61,897 nt of DNA. Source: Pirellulaceae bacterium. Lineage in GTDB: Bacteria; Planctomycetota; Planctomycetia; Pirellulales; Pirellulaceae. Below, piece by piece: positions 17,934 to 26,199 of the stretch. The stretch is from assembly GCA_020852965.1 (NCBI GenBank), contig JADYZV010000173.1:1-61897 (forward strand), written 5' to 3'. The notes beneath the pieces are model-generated. The model did not search any database and was not told the origin of the DNA. It was given only the letters and a program-made list of their open reading frames with translations. Made by a program: the position numbers and the translations under genes. Within the stretch, counting starts at the first letter, position 1. Every line of letters begins with the position of its first letter.

Positions 17934-19031
17934 TCACTCGCCGCCGTGAGCTGGGACTACTTCCAAATCAGCCATGTAAATTGCAGTTATCGGCTTGCCA
18001 TCCTCGTCTTTTTCATGTGACGAATACCAAGACATGATTGCTTGGGTGGGGCTCAGTTCGATGAAACCAGGGTACGATGTATCGCCGCCGCTCGGTAATT
18101 CCGCGAACTCGTGTAAGCTATTGTCCACCAGCCAATACATCGACGTCTTCGGCCCACGATCTCCGATTGACTTGCGGCCGCCGACAACCCAGCGGTCTCC
18201 CCAGCGCGCTAGGAGTGGGCCACCGATATATCGATCCAAATTCCGACGATCCCACGCTTGGTAGGGGGGCTGGGAACGCAGCAACTGTGCGTTCGCGCTG
18301 CCGCGCCGCGCGATCGCGATCACACTTCCATCTGGCTCGAACTGGAACGCGGTTTCGTCGCCCTGTTGCTCCTGGAAAAATGCAAGCTTTCGCCAGATCA
18401 ATCCATCGTCGCTTTCCAACATTATCGACTCGACTGCCCCGCCTTCACCTCGGGGTCCCACGTCGAAGTTAGTCTTTCGCCGACCGCACAAGTACGCTTT
18501 GTCGCCAAATTTAGCAGCACGCCAGATGTAGTGTCCGAATGTCCCTTCCAGCATGATCGGACTCTGCCACGCCACACCATCTTCGCTGCACGCCGCATAG
18601 CCGAGGTGTAGATTCAAATCGTAGTCTTTGACAGGAATCGTGGTCTGGCCGCTATACCAAGTACCACTGTAGACAAACAACTTATCGTGGAAGACTAGGA
18701 AATGCGGATCGCGAGTATCACGCTGCTCGACATGAAATCGATGAACTTGCTTCCAATCTTTACCATCGTTGCTCGACATGATGATCACCGACGCGGTGGG
18801 ATGCACCATGTGCCCATCGGGGCAACTACGGAACGTTAAATAGAACTTATTCCGAAATCGCACTAGATCCGTGAATGCATTGTGTTCGCCGTTGTGAAAC
18901 ACGCGGCGGATATTCGTGATGCGAACTTCAGGCAGCGTTTCGTCCCCGGCGGCAGCAGAGCAACAAACAAAAGCAAATAATAACAACATCGCCATGGGAA
19001 GTCGCTGACGATTGAAGCATTGCGCGGTCAT
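17934..19031 (-). CDS. Secreted sialidase-like (BNR-repeat) protein
   Basis: A 365-residue exported protein of the six-bladed beta-propeller sialidase/neuraminidase superfamily. A signal peptide (LPMAMLLLFAFVCCSAAA) is followed by blades with Asp-box-like turns (SSNDGKDWKQV, SEDGVAWQSP, SDDGLIWRK). Arg residues in RFRNKFYLTFRSCPDG, WRAAKFGDKAYLCGRRK and ARRGSANAQLL are placed as in this fold, but I cannot confirm a full catalytic triad. The true substrate may not be sialic acid. It is on the same strand as the DUF1553/DUF1501 and deacetylase genes, fitting a glycan-degradation neighbourhood. Confidence 0.75.
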   Translation of the reverse strand: MTAQCFNRQRLPMAMLLLFAFVCCSAAAGDETLPEVRITNIRRVFHNGEHNAFTDLVRFRNKFYLTFRSCPDGHMVHPTASVIIMSSNDGKDWKQVHRFHVEQRDTRDPHFLVFHDKLFVYSGTWYSGQTTIPVKDYDLNLHLGYAACSEDGVAWQSPIMLEGTFGHYIWRAAKFGDKAYLCGRRKTNFDVGPRGEGGAVESIMLESDDGLIWRKLAFFQEQQGDETAFQFEPDGSVIAIARRGSANAQLLRSQPPYQAWDRRNLDRYIGGPLLARWGDRWVVGGRKSIGDRGPKTSMYWLVDNSLHEFAELPSGGDTSYPGFIELSPTQAIMSWYSSHEKDEDGKPITAIYMADLEVVPAHGGE

Positions 19032-19126
19032 GTTGCTTTTCCAACTTATAGGATGAATTAATTTGGTTCTACTCTATCGGTTTGCAGTTGAGTCAAACGT
19101 ACTTGCTGACGCAGCGGGTTACGATT

Positions 19127-20338
19127 TCATTCCGCTCGATTTTCCAAGCGCGTTAAGACATCTGCGGGCTTTAATTGTCGCTTGAAGACGATCGGCTTAC
19201 CACAATGGCTGGGGACTTCGAAGTGAGTCTGCTCAAGTACGGCCAACAAAATATCGTATTGCTGGAATTTTTCTAGCTGCTGTGTTTTGTACTTCAGGTA
19301 TTCGGGCGTCCAATAGCCGATGATCTCCAGTAGCACGCGTTGTCCGCTATCGTTGACCAGCGTGAAGTCGGGAGTGAATACCGATTGCCCGGCGTGCAGA
19401 ATCTCACTTTCGCGTTCCAACTTCCAGCCACCGCAATCCGCTATTTTCCAAGCGGCAGCGAACTCAGCTTCGACATCGCTATCGAACTCGGCAATTTCAG
19501 CGGCGGTGCTTTTCAAACCATCGTCGCAACTCAGTTCCAGACGGTAGCGTTTACCCCAACGATTGACAATTTTAGCTGTCGCTCGCCACTGGCCGCACGA
19601 AAGTAGCCCGGGCAGAAAGCGAGCCATGGCGACTCCGTAGCGCGTCGATCGCCTGAGTACGCTGGCTGGTCCGTCGAAACGAAAACAGTAGCTTCCGTCT
19701 CCTTCGCGACGGATCGAATGCATCAGTCGAGCTAGCTTGGCGTACCTTAGAATCGCCTTATAGTCCTGTTGCGACCAGACCATCAATTGTTCCGCACCAT
19801 ACAAGGCGGCTTGGGTTTGCGCCACATTGTACCGGGCCAATAGCGCCTCGGGCGAAGCATACCCCTCGAACCCTTCTAGGCGTTGAAATTCGATCACGTC
19901 GGAAAACAGTCGCGCGTCGATTTGTTCCCAAGTTAGGTTCAACTCCGCCGCGATACGCTGCTTGACATCTTGTTCGAGATTGCAGAAAACCCCTTCGACA
20001 CGGGACACCAAAGGGTGGCTCGTGGCGGCAGACAGGAAGACCTGTTGTCGAAGCTTGGCTGCTTTGCGTCCAGCGTCAGCCGCATACTTCGACTTTTCGT
20101 CGAGCAACTTCTTGAAGGCAGCGATACGGCGCAGCGGACAATCGTCATTCGCTGCTAAGGCGCTTTCCACCGAGCGATGCAGTTCGCGCCGCGTGCGGCC
20201 GATGCCTGCCGAGTAGATGTCTAGAAATCTTTGTGCATAGCCCAGGTAACTGCGATGTTTTTCTCGCGTCAGGCGATCAGGGATTGCCCGACCGCTGGCC
20301 TCATCGTAGTCAACCAATGCCTCTTGTCGTGTCAACAA
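19127..20338 (-). CDS. Bax1-type nuclease (DUF790), partner of XPB helicase
   Basis: DUF790 family protein. In archaea the homologue Bax1 is a structure-specific nuclease that binds XPB helicase and acts in nucleotide excision repair. The N-terminal region (MLTRQEALVDYDEASGRAIP) and a helical middle fit the family. A PD-(D/E)XK-like nuclease core lies at residues 290-350: EAEFAAAW, FTPDFTLVND (D324), LLEIIGYWTPEYLKYK (E338, K349). At 403 residues it has the usual length. The start is a TTG with no strong ribosome site; no ATG is available upstream before a stop. The XPB-like helicase gene lies on the same strand 1.2 kb upstream; here the two are separated by a convergent chimera gene. Confidence 0.85.
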   Translation of the reverse strand: MLTRQEALVDYDEASGRAIPDRLTREKHRSYLGYAQRFLDIYSAGIGRTRRELHRSVESALAANDDCPLRRIAAFKKLLDEKSKYAADAGRKAAKLRQQVFLSAATSHPLVSRVEGVFCNLEQDVKQRIAAELNLTWEQIDARLFSDVIEFQRLEGFEGYASPEALLARYNVAQTQAALYGAEQLMVWSQQDYKAILRYAKLARLMHSIRREGDGSYCFRFDGPASVLRRSTRYGVAMARFLPGLLSCGQWRATAKIVNRWGKRYRLELSCDDGLKSTAAEIAEFDSDVEAEFAAAWKIADCGGWKLERESEILHAGQSVFTPDFTLVNDSGQRVLLEIIGYWTPEYLKYKTQQLEKFQQYDILLAVLEQTHFEVPSHCGKPIVFKRQLKPADVLTRLENRAE

Positions 20339-20811
20339 ACCGTTCGATCCATTTCTTATCGTAGCTCGGTGGTCCCCAGCGAAATCACGTTGGGGACCAA
20401 CGTGCTACGTTACCGAAACCAGCTCAGCATCCTGGAACTCCAAACGTAGAGGTTTGAACCGCGTGCGGTCAGATTTTAGTGTACTCTACAGTTATAGCCG
20501 ATGACAACATTTGCAAATTATCTGGCTGGTGCCATATCAAACTTAAAAGCGGAAGTTAACCCTTAGGACAACAGCCACAGTTTCTCCAGCTTCAGAATGC
20601 AATCCGTGGCAAACTAAAGATATTGTCCTCGCTATCGAACGAGCTGTAGAATGGACTTTCTCGGAACTTTGTAATTTCTTGCAATGTGGAAGTATCCGCC
20701 GAACTTTCAAAGGATCGATTTCATGTCACCGACTACGTCGAAAACGCCACTATTGGGTATGACTACGAATGGTTCGTAGCGGGCTAATTCCCTCGCCGGC
20801 ATGAGAAACAT
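20339..20811. other. Intergenic region, no gene seen
   Basis: This 473-bp stretch lies between the bax1-like start and the chimera gene. It holds no convincing coding sequence or RNA gene. A 90-codon minus-strand frame (20707-20979) overlaps the chimera start and is probably chance. It may be decayed sequence left by whatever separated the two repair genes. Confidence 0.4.
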
Positions 20812-21522
20812 ATGGCCTCTATTACTTCCACTCGTAACGAAGACAGCGACCTTTGGGTACAAGTCATCGAGGGTAGTACCGCAGCCTTTGAAATAGTTGT
20901 CGCCAAATACCAAAACTCCGTTTCGGCGGTATCCTACAGCCGAGTTGGCGATTTCAATATCAGTGAAGATATTTCGCAAGAAACTTTTTTAGCCGCCTGG
21001 CAATCGCGAGATTCATTGGGTGAGATGGGACAACCTAACGACACTCAACTCAAACGCTGGATCGGGGCTGATCGTAGTCAAGGTCGCTGGCTAGGCAAAA
21101 AGTATCAGTCTCGATCGCGATTCTTAGGGCGTCCCTGGATAGACGTGCAGTTCAGCGACCTGGATTTCAATAAACCGCAATCCAAGCCGGAATACTTGAC
21201 AGCGCGTGGTTGGATTGCATTCGGGGATCACGCCGACGGCTGGCTGCTAGCGTTGGGTGGAATTGCCAGAGGCCTGATCGCCTGCGGCGGAGTAGCCATC
21301 GGTGGAATTTGTGCTGCCGTGGCTCGCGAAGCCAATACGCCACAAGCAAAATCCTACCTCGATCAACAATGGGTCACTGGTGGGTTGAAGTGGATGGAGC
21401 GTTGGGCTTGGCTGCCGTATCTAGCATTCCCACTCGGGCTGCTACCTGCCTTTGGAATGCGTTTGTTTTATCGCAAGGAAAACCTGGAAAGTACGCCGCC
21501 GCAGTGCTTCTTCCACTTTTGA
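20812..21522 (+). CDS. Chimera: ECF sigma region 2 joined to a Gly-rich membrane domain
   Basis: Residues 12-70 match the first part of an ECF sigma factor (region 2: VQVIEGSTAAFEIVVAKYQN, SEDISQETFLAAWQSRD). At about residue 71 the sigma sequence stops. The DNA-binding remainder of region 2 and all of region 4 are missing. The frame continues into another domain: WLGKKYQSRSRFLGRPWIDV, then ARGWIAFGD and Gly-rich hydrophobic repeats (ALGGIARGLIACGGVAIGG), and a final hydrophobic segment near 195-215. Planctomycetes do have sigma factors with membrane extensions, but those keep region 4. A deletion fusion is the simplest reading; a membrane-anchored sigma decoy is an alternative. It is convergent with bax1-xpb and sits between them. 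Confidence 0.6.
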   Translation: MASITSTRNEDSDLWVQVIEGSTAAFEIVVAKYQNSVSAVSYSRVGDFNISEDISQETFLAAWQSRDSLGEMGQPNDTQLKRWIGADRSQGRWLGKKYQSRSRFLGRPWIDVQFSDLDFNKPQSKPEYLTARGWIAFGDHADGWLLALGGIARGLIACGGVAIGGICAAVAREANTPQAKSYLDQQWVTGGLKWMERWAWLPYLAFPLGLLPAFGMRLFYRKENLESTPPQCFFHF

Positions 21523-21543
21523 ATTGAGGGTAGTAGACGATAT

Positions 21544-23040
21544 TTACGAGTCCATCGATGCGCGACGTTGTCGCGAGCGGGCAACGTCTTTGGTCTGACG
21601 AGTGACGACTTCATACAACACGCCACGTCCGAAACGGCTGCGGCGCAGGATACGACCCAGCCGCTGTGTTGCCTGGCGTGGACTGGAACTGCCACCGATG
21701 ACAATGGCTACCTTCACGTCGGGTAAGTCGACTCCTTCATCGAGAACTCGATTGGCAACCACGGCCGGATAGCGCCCCTCCTCCAAGCCACTGAGGATAT
21801 CGAGCCGCTCGCGCTTGCCGCAATGACTGAGCAAACAAGGAATGAGAAAGCGTCGCGAGATGTCGCGAGCCATGGCATTGGTCCCGGTAAAAATCAAACA
21901 GGGTTCACCGACATGCAAACGAAATAGATCTTCCAGCACGCGCAGCTTCTCCTCGGCGCGATCCTCGATGGCCGACTTGGCGTGAAACGCTTTCAGTGCG
22001 CGCCGCGAGGCCGGATCGCGACCGCTTTCTTGACAGAGCTTCTGCCAAGTGAAACTCGCATCATCCTGACGACGTTGAAACATATACTGCTGTATGGTGC
22101 GAGATAGTTCGTCGTAGCGCTGTCGCTCGGCATCGGACAAATATACCGGGATGCGATGTAGATCATAATTGGCCAGCGTGTCGCCACGCGCTTCGTCCAA
22201 CTTCTGCTGGTAACAGATCGGTCCGATCAACTCTTCCAATAAACCTTGGCGACCGTCGCTGCGATAGGGAGTCGCGGTTAGCCCCAGTCGATAGGGGGCC
22301 GCGCACATCCGCGCGGCATCCTGACGGGAAGGACCGGGCAAGTGATGGCACTCGTCGAATACAATCAATGCGAATTGATTACCCAGTCGCGCCATATGCA
22401 AAAAGGCGCTGTCATAGGTGGTGACCGTCAAGGGGCTGACGCGATAGACACCGTCCCCCAGGATGCCCGCGTCGATACCAGTTCTAAGTAAAATCCGACG
22501 ATGCCATTGATACATCAAATCGCGCACCGGCGCGACAATCAACGTGCTGCTCGCCACCGACGTGATCAGTTTCAGAGCGACCTCGGTCTTGCCGGTTCCT
22601 GTGGGCATGACCAAGCAGCCTCGACGAGTAGCCAACCAAGCATCGACGGCGCGCAGTTGATCGATGCGCAGTTGCACTTCCGCGCGTTTGACGGGCCGCT
22701 CGGATTGGTTGCGAGCACAGACCTCTGAACTCTCAGATGGTTTCATTTCAAGGTTATTAGGAGATGTGTTGATGTCGCGCACCTGCTCAGCCGCAACGGC
22801 GAGCGCCGCCAAATGATCGAGTCGCTTCCAGGCAGGGACGCTGTCAACCCAACGGCTCGTCAAATGTGTGTTAAGGGCCGCCTGGACCGCTGCATAGTGA
22901 AGTGCGTCACAGCGAAACTTGCCGACACGCCCATCAAAAACCCACACGCCATCGTCAAAGACACGTTCGATGAAACGCTGGCTGACACCACTCAACAGCA
23001 ACGTTCCTTGGTCGAAGTTTAATTCTGGTGGTGAAGGCAT
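21544..23040 (-). CDS. XPB/Rad25-like superfamily 2 DNA helicase
   Basis: ATP-dependent 3'-5' helicase of the XPB type, used in nucleotide excision repair with the Bax1 nuclease in archaea and some bacteria. The motifs are clear: Q-like segment (QLRIDQLRAVDAW), Walker A GCLVMPTGTGKTEVAL (K151), motif Ia LIVAPVRDLMYQWH, DECH box (residues 229-232), motif III LGLTATPYRSDGRQG, and helicase C-terminal motifs VANRVLDEGVDLPDVKVAIV and QRLGRILRR. An N-terminal damage-recognition-like region of about 120 residues precedes them. At 498 residues it is close to archaeal XPB. It starts with ATG at 23040; the chimera gene is convergent with its 3' end, only 21 bp away. Confidence 0.88.
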   Translation of the reverse strand: MPSPPELNFDQGTLLLSGVSQRFIERVFDDGVWVFDGRVGKFRCDALHYAAVQAALNTHLTSRWVDSVPAWKRLDHLAALAVAAEQVRDINTSPNNLEMKPSESSEVCARNQSERPVKRAEVQLRIDQLRAVDAWLATRRGCLVMPTGTGKTEVALKLITSVASSTLIVAPVRDLMYQWHRRILLRTGIDAGILGDGVYRVSPLTVTTYDSAFLHMARLGNQFALIVFDECHHLPGPSRQDAARMCAAPYRLGLTATPYRSDGRQGLLEELIGPICYQQKLDEARGDTLANYDLHRIPVYLSDAERQRYDELSRTIQQYMFQRRQDDASFTWQKLCQESGRDPASRRALKAFHAKSAIEDRAEEKLRVLEDLFRLHVGEPCLIFTGTNAMARDISRRFLIPCLLSHCGKRERLDILSGLEEGRYPAVVANRVLDEGVDLPDVKVAIVIGGSSSPRQATQRLGRILRRSRFGRGVLYEVVTRQTKDVARSRQRRASMDS

Positions 23041-23068
23041 ACTGCGTTGTAACTCCGCTTATCTGGCC

Positions 23069-23137
23069 CTGTCATCCGTGCCCCGCCTTGCCATCCGTGC
23101 TAGAATTCCTGTCATTCGCTAGCACGGATAGCAATGC
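23069..23137. repeat. Dispersed hairpin repeat, family A, copy 1
   Basis: TTGCCATCCGTGCTA (23088-23102) pairs with TAGCACGGATAGCAA (23120-23134), one mismatch, around a loop containing GAATTC. An outer partial copy (CATCCGTGCCCCGCC) precedes it. The same arm sequences and GAATTC loop occur at 60144-60227. The hairpin begins 26 bp past the stop codon of the minus-strand VWA gene at 23163, so it could act as its transcript end. Confidence 0.85.
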
Positions 23138-23162
23138 CACTCGATTGCGCCTTACAGACTTC

Positions 23163-25136
23163 CTAGACTGCGATGCGGCGAGTATACACATACCACTCGA
23201 CACATAGGCCGACCAAAGCCAGGGCTAAGAGCCAACGCCATGTTTCGACACGCACGATGTCTTTCCTGGCTTCATTGGCCGCAACGGTAACGGAGCCGAT
23301 CTCGACGTCGGGAGCGACTGCGATATTGCTCTCGCGTTCACTGAAGAGATTGACGGTGAATAATTGCAATAGCCGCTCTCCGTCTGCCGGCTTGGTTTGG
23401 TAAAAGCCAAGATCCTCGGTCTGCGTGTAAATCAACTTGGGTTGACCGGCTCGCTCGATAATATTCTTCCTCTCACTGGGACCTTCGATACGAATCTTTT
23501 CATAGCGGTTGGCCAGACTGAGTACCGCAGGCTGGCCGGGCCTAATGGTCTTGGCTGACGCCGTCGAAACGGCGCCCCCCAAGTACTCGAGCGCGTTGAA
23601 AATAAATACAGGGAAGCTACGTAGGACCGGCCAGTTGGTTGTGGGAGTTGCGCCGGATTCTGTCCGCTTCACAAAGGGCATGGACAACACAGCGTCCTGA
23701 TAGGCTTCGCGGGGAGCGATTGCCATCAAAATTCCTCTATCTGTGCGCAGTAACTCGGTTCCACTGGGCGGAAGTGTCAACGCCTGGCCCTCGGCAATGA
23801 GCACGGCTCCCATGTCGACATACTGCATTACCGGGTGGGAACGATTGGAGTCGATGATGAACAGTGGACCGGCAGACGGACCGGCTTGCCACTGGTCACC
23901 AGGCGGTATCGCACCCAAGAAAAGTGTGTTGGCATTGGGTAGCTTTTCAGGCGAACATTGGTCATAGATGAACAAGTCGACTTGTCCAGCGGTAGCCAAC
24001 TGCTGATTTTCGGCGGTTGACAAGCTGGCCGGATCAATTCTCCGAATCAACGCCATCGACTTGACTTGTGGCGTAGCCAAGGCGGCTTCGAGAGCCGTAT
24101 TGCCTTCGGTAACGAGCACCACTTCCAGTTCTCGCGGTGGATCGAGTCCTGCGAAGGCACGATTGTCGAGGGCAAAGTCGTCGACCACGTCCAACTCAAG
24201 TGTCAATCGCCCCTCGGTGACTTGATTGAGCGAAAAGCTGACTCCCTTCGCTTCACCGCCGGCGAGCTCGACTTGGCTAGCATCGACCAACTCATCGTTG
24301 AGTTTTAACGTCGCGTTGAATGTCATCGGCGCGATTCCAAAGTTCTGTAGCCTCGCAAAGGCCTCGACATCATCCTGTTTCTCCAAGTTGCGATCGGCAG
24401 TGAATGCCAATATCCCAACGTTATTGGGAGCCTCTGTGCCGATGGCGATGTACTCGGCCGAAAGATTCCCGAGGTCTACTTGCGGAGGACCGAAGCCGCC
24501 GTCGCTCAAAATGTAGATAGACGCCGGTACCGCTTCGGCTACTTGGATGTCGTTGATGTCTTCAATCTGGCTCGTGCGACCTGGGTTGGCTAAACCAGCC
24601 GCCGCACGTAGGGCTTCGTTCAAGTCGGTGGTGCGATTGGTGGGCTGAATGGCTTCAACGGCAGCGCGCAGCTTGCGTTTGTCAGTGGTGAAGCCTTGTT
24701 GCACGTCGGCGCGATCTGAGAAAGCGAGCACCATCCCCACGTCGCCGCTGCGCAGCCCTTCGATCATCCGCAGGGCTTCACGCTTAGCCGCTGCCAAACG
24801 CGAAACTTCTACGTCGGTCGATTGCATACTGCTCGAGTTGTCGATCATAAAAATCGATCGACCCCCGATCGACTCTTGGCCACGAAAGCCTGGGCGCAGA
24901 CAAGCCAGCGCCAACAGGAGCACAACCAACAACTGCAGCAACAACAACAGGTTCTTTCGTAGTCGCTGCCAGATACTGTTGACGTGCAAATCCTCGATCG
25001 TTTTCTTCCACAAATAGGTGCTGGGAACCGCGACCGGCACGCGGCGCAGTTTCAAGAAGTAGAGCATGACGATCAGCGGAGGAACCGCCGCCATAATCGT
25101 CCATTGCCACCAATTGAGCATATTGATCGGGCTCAT
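23163..25136 (-). CDS. BatA-like membrane protein with VWA domain
   Basis: Membrane protein of the aerotolerance (BatA/BatB-like) type. The N-terminal motif (MLNWWQWTIMAAVPPLIVML, then YFLKLRR) and the following TM segment (LLLLLQLLVVLLLALACLRP) are diagnostic. A von Willebrand A domain from about residue 92 carries the MIDAS DNSSS (IFMIDNSSSMQ). A large extracytoplasmic middle region and a final TM near the C-terminus (WRWLLALALVGLCVEWYVYT) follow. It overlaps the upstream DUF58 gene by 4 bp (ATGA at 25133-25136), so the two are co-translated. These proteins normally work with a MoxR AAA+ ATPase, which is not in this cluster. Confidence 0.9.
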   Translation of the reverse strand: MSPINMLNWWQWTIMAAVPPLIVMLYFLKLRRVPVAVPSTYLWKKTIEDLHVNSIWQRLRKNLLLLLQLLVVLLLALACLRPGFRGQESIGGRSIFMIDNSSSMQSTDVEVSRLAAAKREALRMIEGLRSGDVGMVLAFSDRADVQQGFTTDKRKLRAAVEAIQPTNRTTDLNEALRAAAGLANPGRTSQIEDINDIQVAEAVPASIYILSDGGFGPPQVDLGNLSAEYIAIGTEAPNNVGILAFTADRNLEKQDDVEAFARLQNFGIAPMTFNATLKLNDELVDASQVELAGGEAKGVSFSLNQVTEGRLTLELDVVDDFALDNRAFAGLDPPRELEVVLVTEGNTALEAALATPQVKSMALIRRIDPASLSTAENQQLATAGQVDLFIYDQCSPEKLPNANTLFLGAIPPGDQWQAGPSAGPLFIIDSNRSHPVMQYVDMGAVLIAEGQALTLPPSGTELLRTDRGILMAIAPREAYQDAVLSMPFVKRTESGATPTTNWPVLRSFPVFIFNALEYLGGAVSTASAKTIRPGQPAVLSLANRYEKIRIEGPSERKNIIERAGQPKLIYTQTEDLGFYQTKPADGERLLQLFTVNLFSERESNIAVAPDVEIGSVTVAANEARKDIVRVETWRWLLALALVGLCVEWYVYTRRIAV

Positions 25137-26026
25137 CGAACCAATCCTCGCTCACGTAAATATTGTCCTACTAGTACGTCGGCCCCCTGATCGCTGCGCG
25201 TGAGCAAATAGGTCATGTCGCGCTGAGCGCAGAAGCGGCGGACCTGATCGATAAACGATGCTAAAGTCGCTTGGTAGTTCTTGATAACCGCCGAGCTGAC
25301 CGATATTTCCGCCTCGTCCTGATCCTCGCAGTCGACCAGCTTCAGGTCGCCCGCCAACTCAGGTTTCATCTCCTCGGGACTGAGCATATGCAACACGAAC
25401 ACATCCATCTGCTGTCCAACAAGTAGTCGCAGTGCAGATTCGTAACCGTTCTTGTCCATCAAGTCGGTAATCAATACCACTATACCGCGACCGGCGGCCC
25501 GCAAGCAGAATCGCTTGATCGCGTCGGTGAAGTCGAAGAGTTGGTCGGGCTTGGCCGATTCACAAAAGTCGGTCATGCGCCACAATTGTGAACGCCCACG
25601 CAGAACGGGGCTGCTACGATTCTCGCTCCCCAAAAACTCGATGCGCACGCGATCACCGCGGCACATGCCGACAAATGCCAGCGCCGCAGCGATCTGCTTG
25701 GCCGCAAAGAATTTGGTCGGCTCCCCAAAATCCATGGACGGGCTACTATCAACCAGGAAATAGACGTGCAAGTCCTCCTCTTCAAGAAACAATTTCAAGT
25801 AGAGTTTGTCGAGTCGTGCGTAGAGATTCCAGTCGACGAACCTCAAGTCATCGCCGGGAACATAACTGCGAAAGTCAGCGAACTCGACACTCTGTCCCTT
25901 GCGCTTGCTGCGCCGCTCGCCTTTCAAGCGACCGCGAAAGACCTTTCGACTAACTAGCTCCATCCGCTCGAGCCGCGCTAGGAGCGGAGGTGGGAGCAAG
26001 TCATTGGGAGCAGTCGGTTGAGCCAT
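25133..26026 (-). CDS. DUF58 domain-containing protein
   Basis: Cytosolic DUF58 protein of 297 residues, the usual length. The family signature is complete: RKVFRGRLKGERRSKRKGQS, EFADFRSYVPGDDLRFVDWN and LFLEEEDLHVYFLVDSSPSM. The last contains a DxSxS MIDAS-like motif (DSSPS). DUF58 proteins act with MoxR ATPases and VWA proteins, probably in assembly or metal insertion of envelope or enzyme complexes. Its stop overlaps the BatA-like start. No moxR is found upstream, where the next gene encodes a secreted protein. Confidence 0.92.
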   Translation of the reverse strand: MAQPTAPNDLLPPPLLARLERMELVSRKVFRGRLKGERRSKRKGQSVEFADFRSYVPGDDLRFVDWNLYARLDKLYLKLFLEEEDLHVYFLVDSSPSMDFGEPTKFFAAKQIAAALAFVGMCRGDRVRIEFLGSENRSSPVLRGRSQLWRMTDFCESAKPDQLFDFTDAIKRFCLRAAGRGIVVLITDLMDKNGYESALRLLVGQQMDVFVLHMLSPEEMKPELAGDLKLVDCEDQDEAEISVSSAVIKNYQATLASFIDQVRRFCAQRDMTYLLTRSDQGADVLVGQYLRERGLVR

Positions 26027-26067
26027 GCAATGTCTTTATAATCAAAACTATCCATCTGCGCGCGTCC

Positions 26068-26165
26068 GTAGTGGACGAGGTAACGAGCCCCGTTGTGGAC
26101 GAGGTAACGAGTCCGTAGGCCGTGCGTTATATTGCATCCAAGGGACTCGTAACCTCGTCCACTAC
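26068..26165. repeat. Dispersed inverted/direct repeat, family B, copy 1
   Basis: GTAGTGGACGAGGTAACGAG (26068-26087) is followed by a direct copy (26092-26113) and by the inverted copy GGACTCGTAACCTCGTCCAC at 26143-26162, extended by TAC. The second and third copies pair over about 23 bases with two mismatches. A related half-element occurs at 38871-38894. It lies 35 bp past the stop of the minus-strand gene at 26200. Confidence 0.9.
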
Positions 26166-26199
26166 ATTTAAGGAACTCATATTAACATGAACGCAGGAG

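Noticed and set aside
11036-19031. Sulfatase/polysaccharide utilisation locus of Bacteroidetes type
   Set aside because: No SusC/SusD or sulfatase genes are present; only a looser grouping is supported.
20707-20979. 90-codon minus frame over the start of the sigma chimera
   Set aside because: It overlaps a stretch whose plus-strand translation clearly matches sigma region 2.
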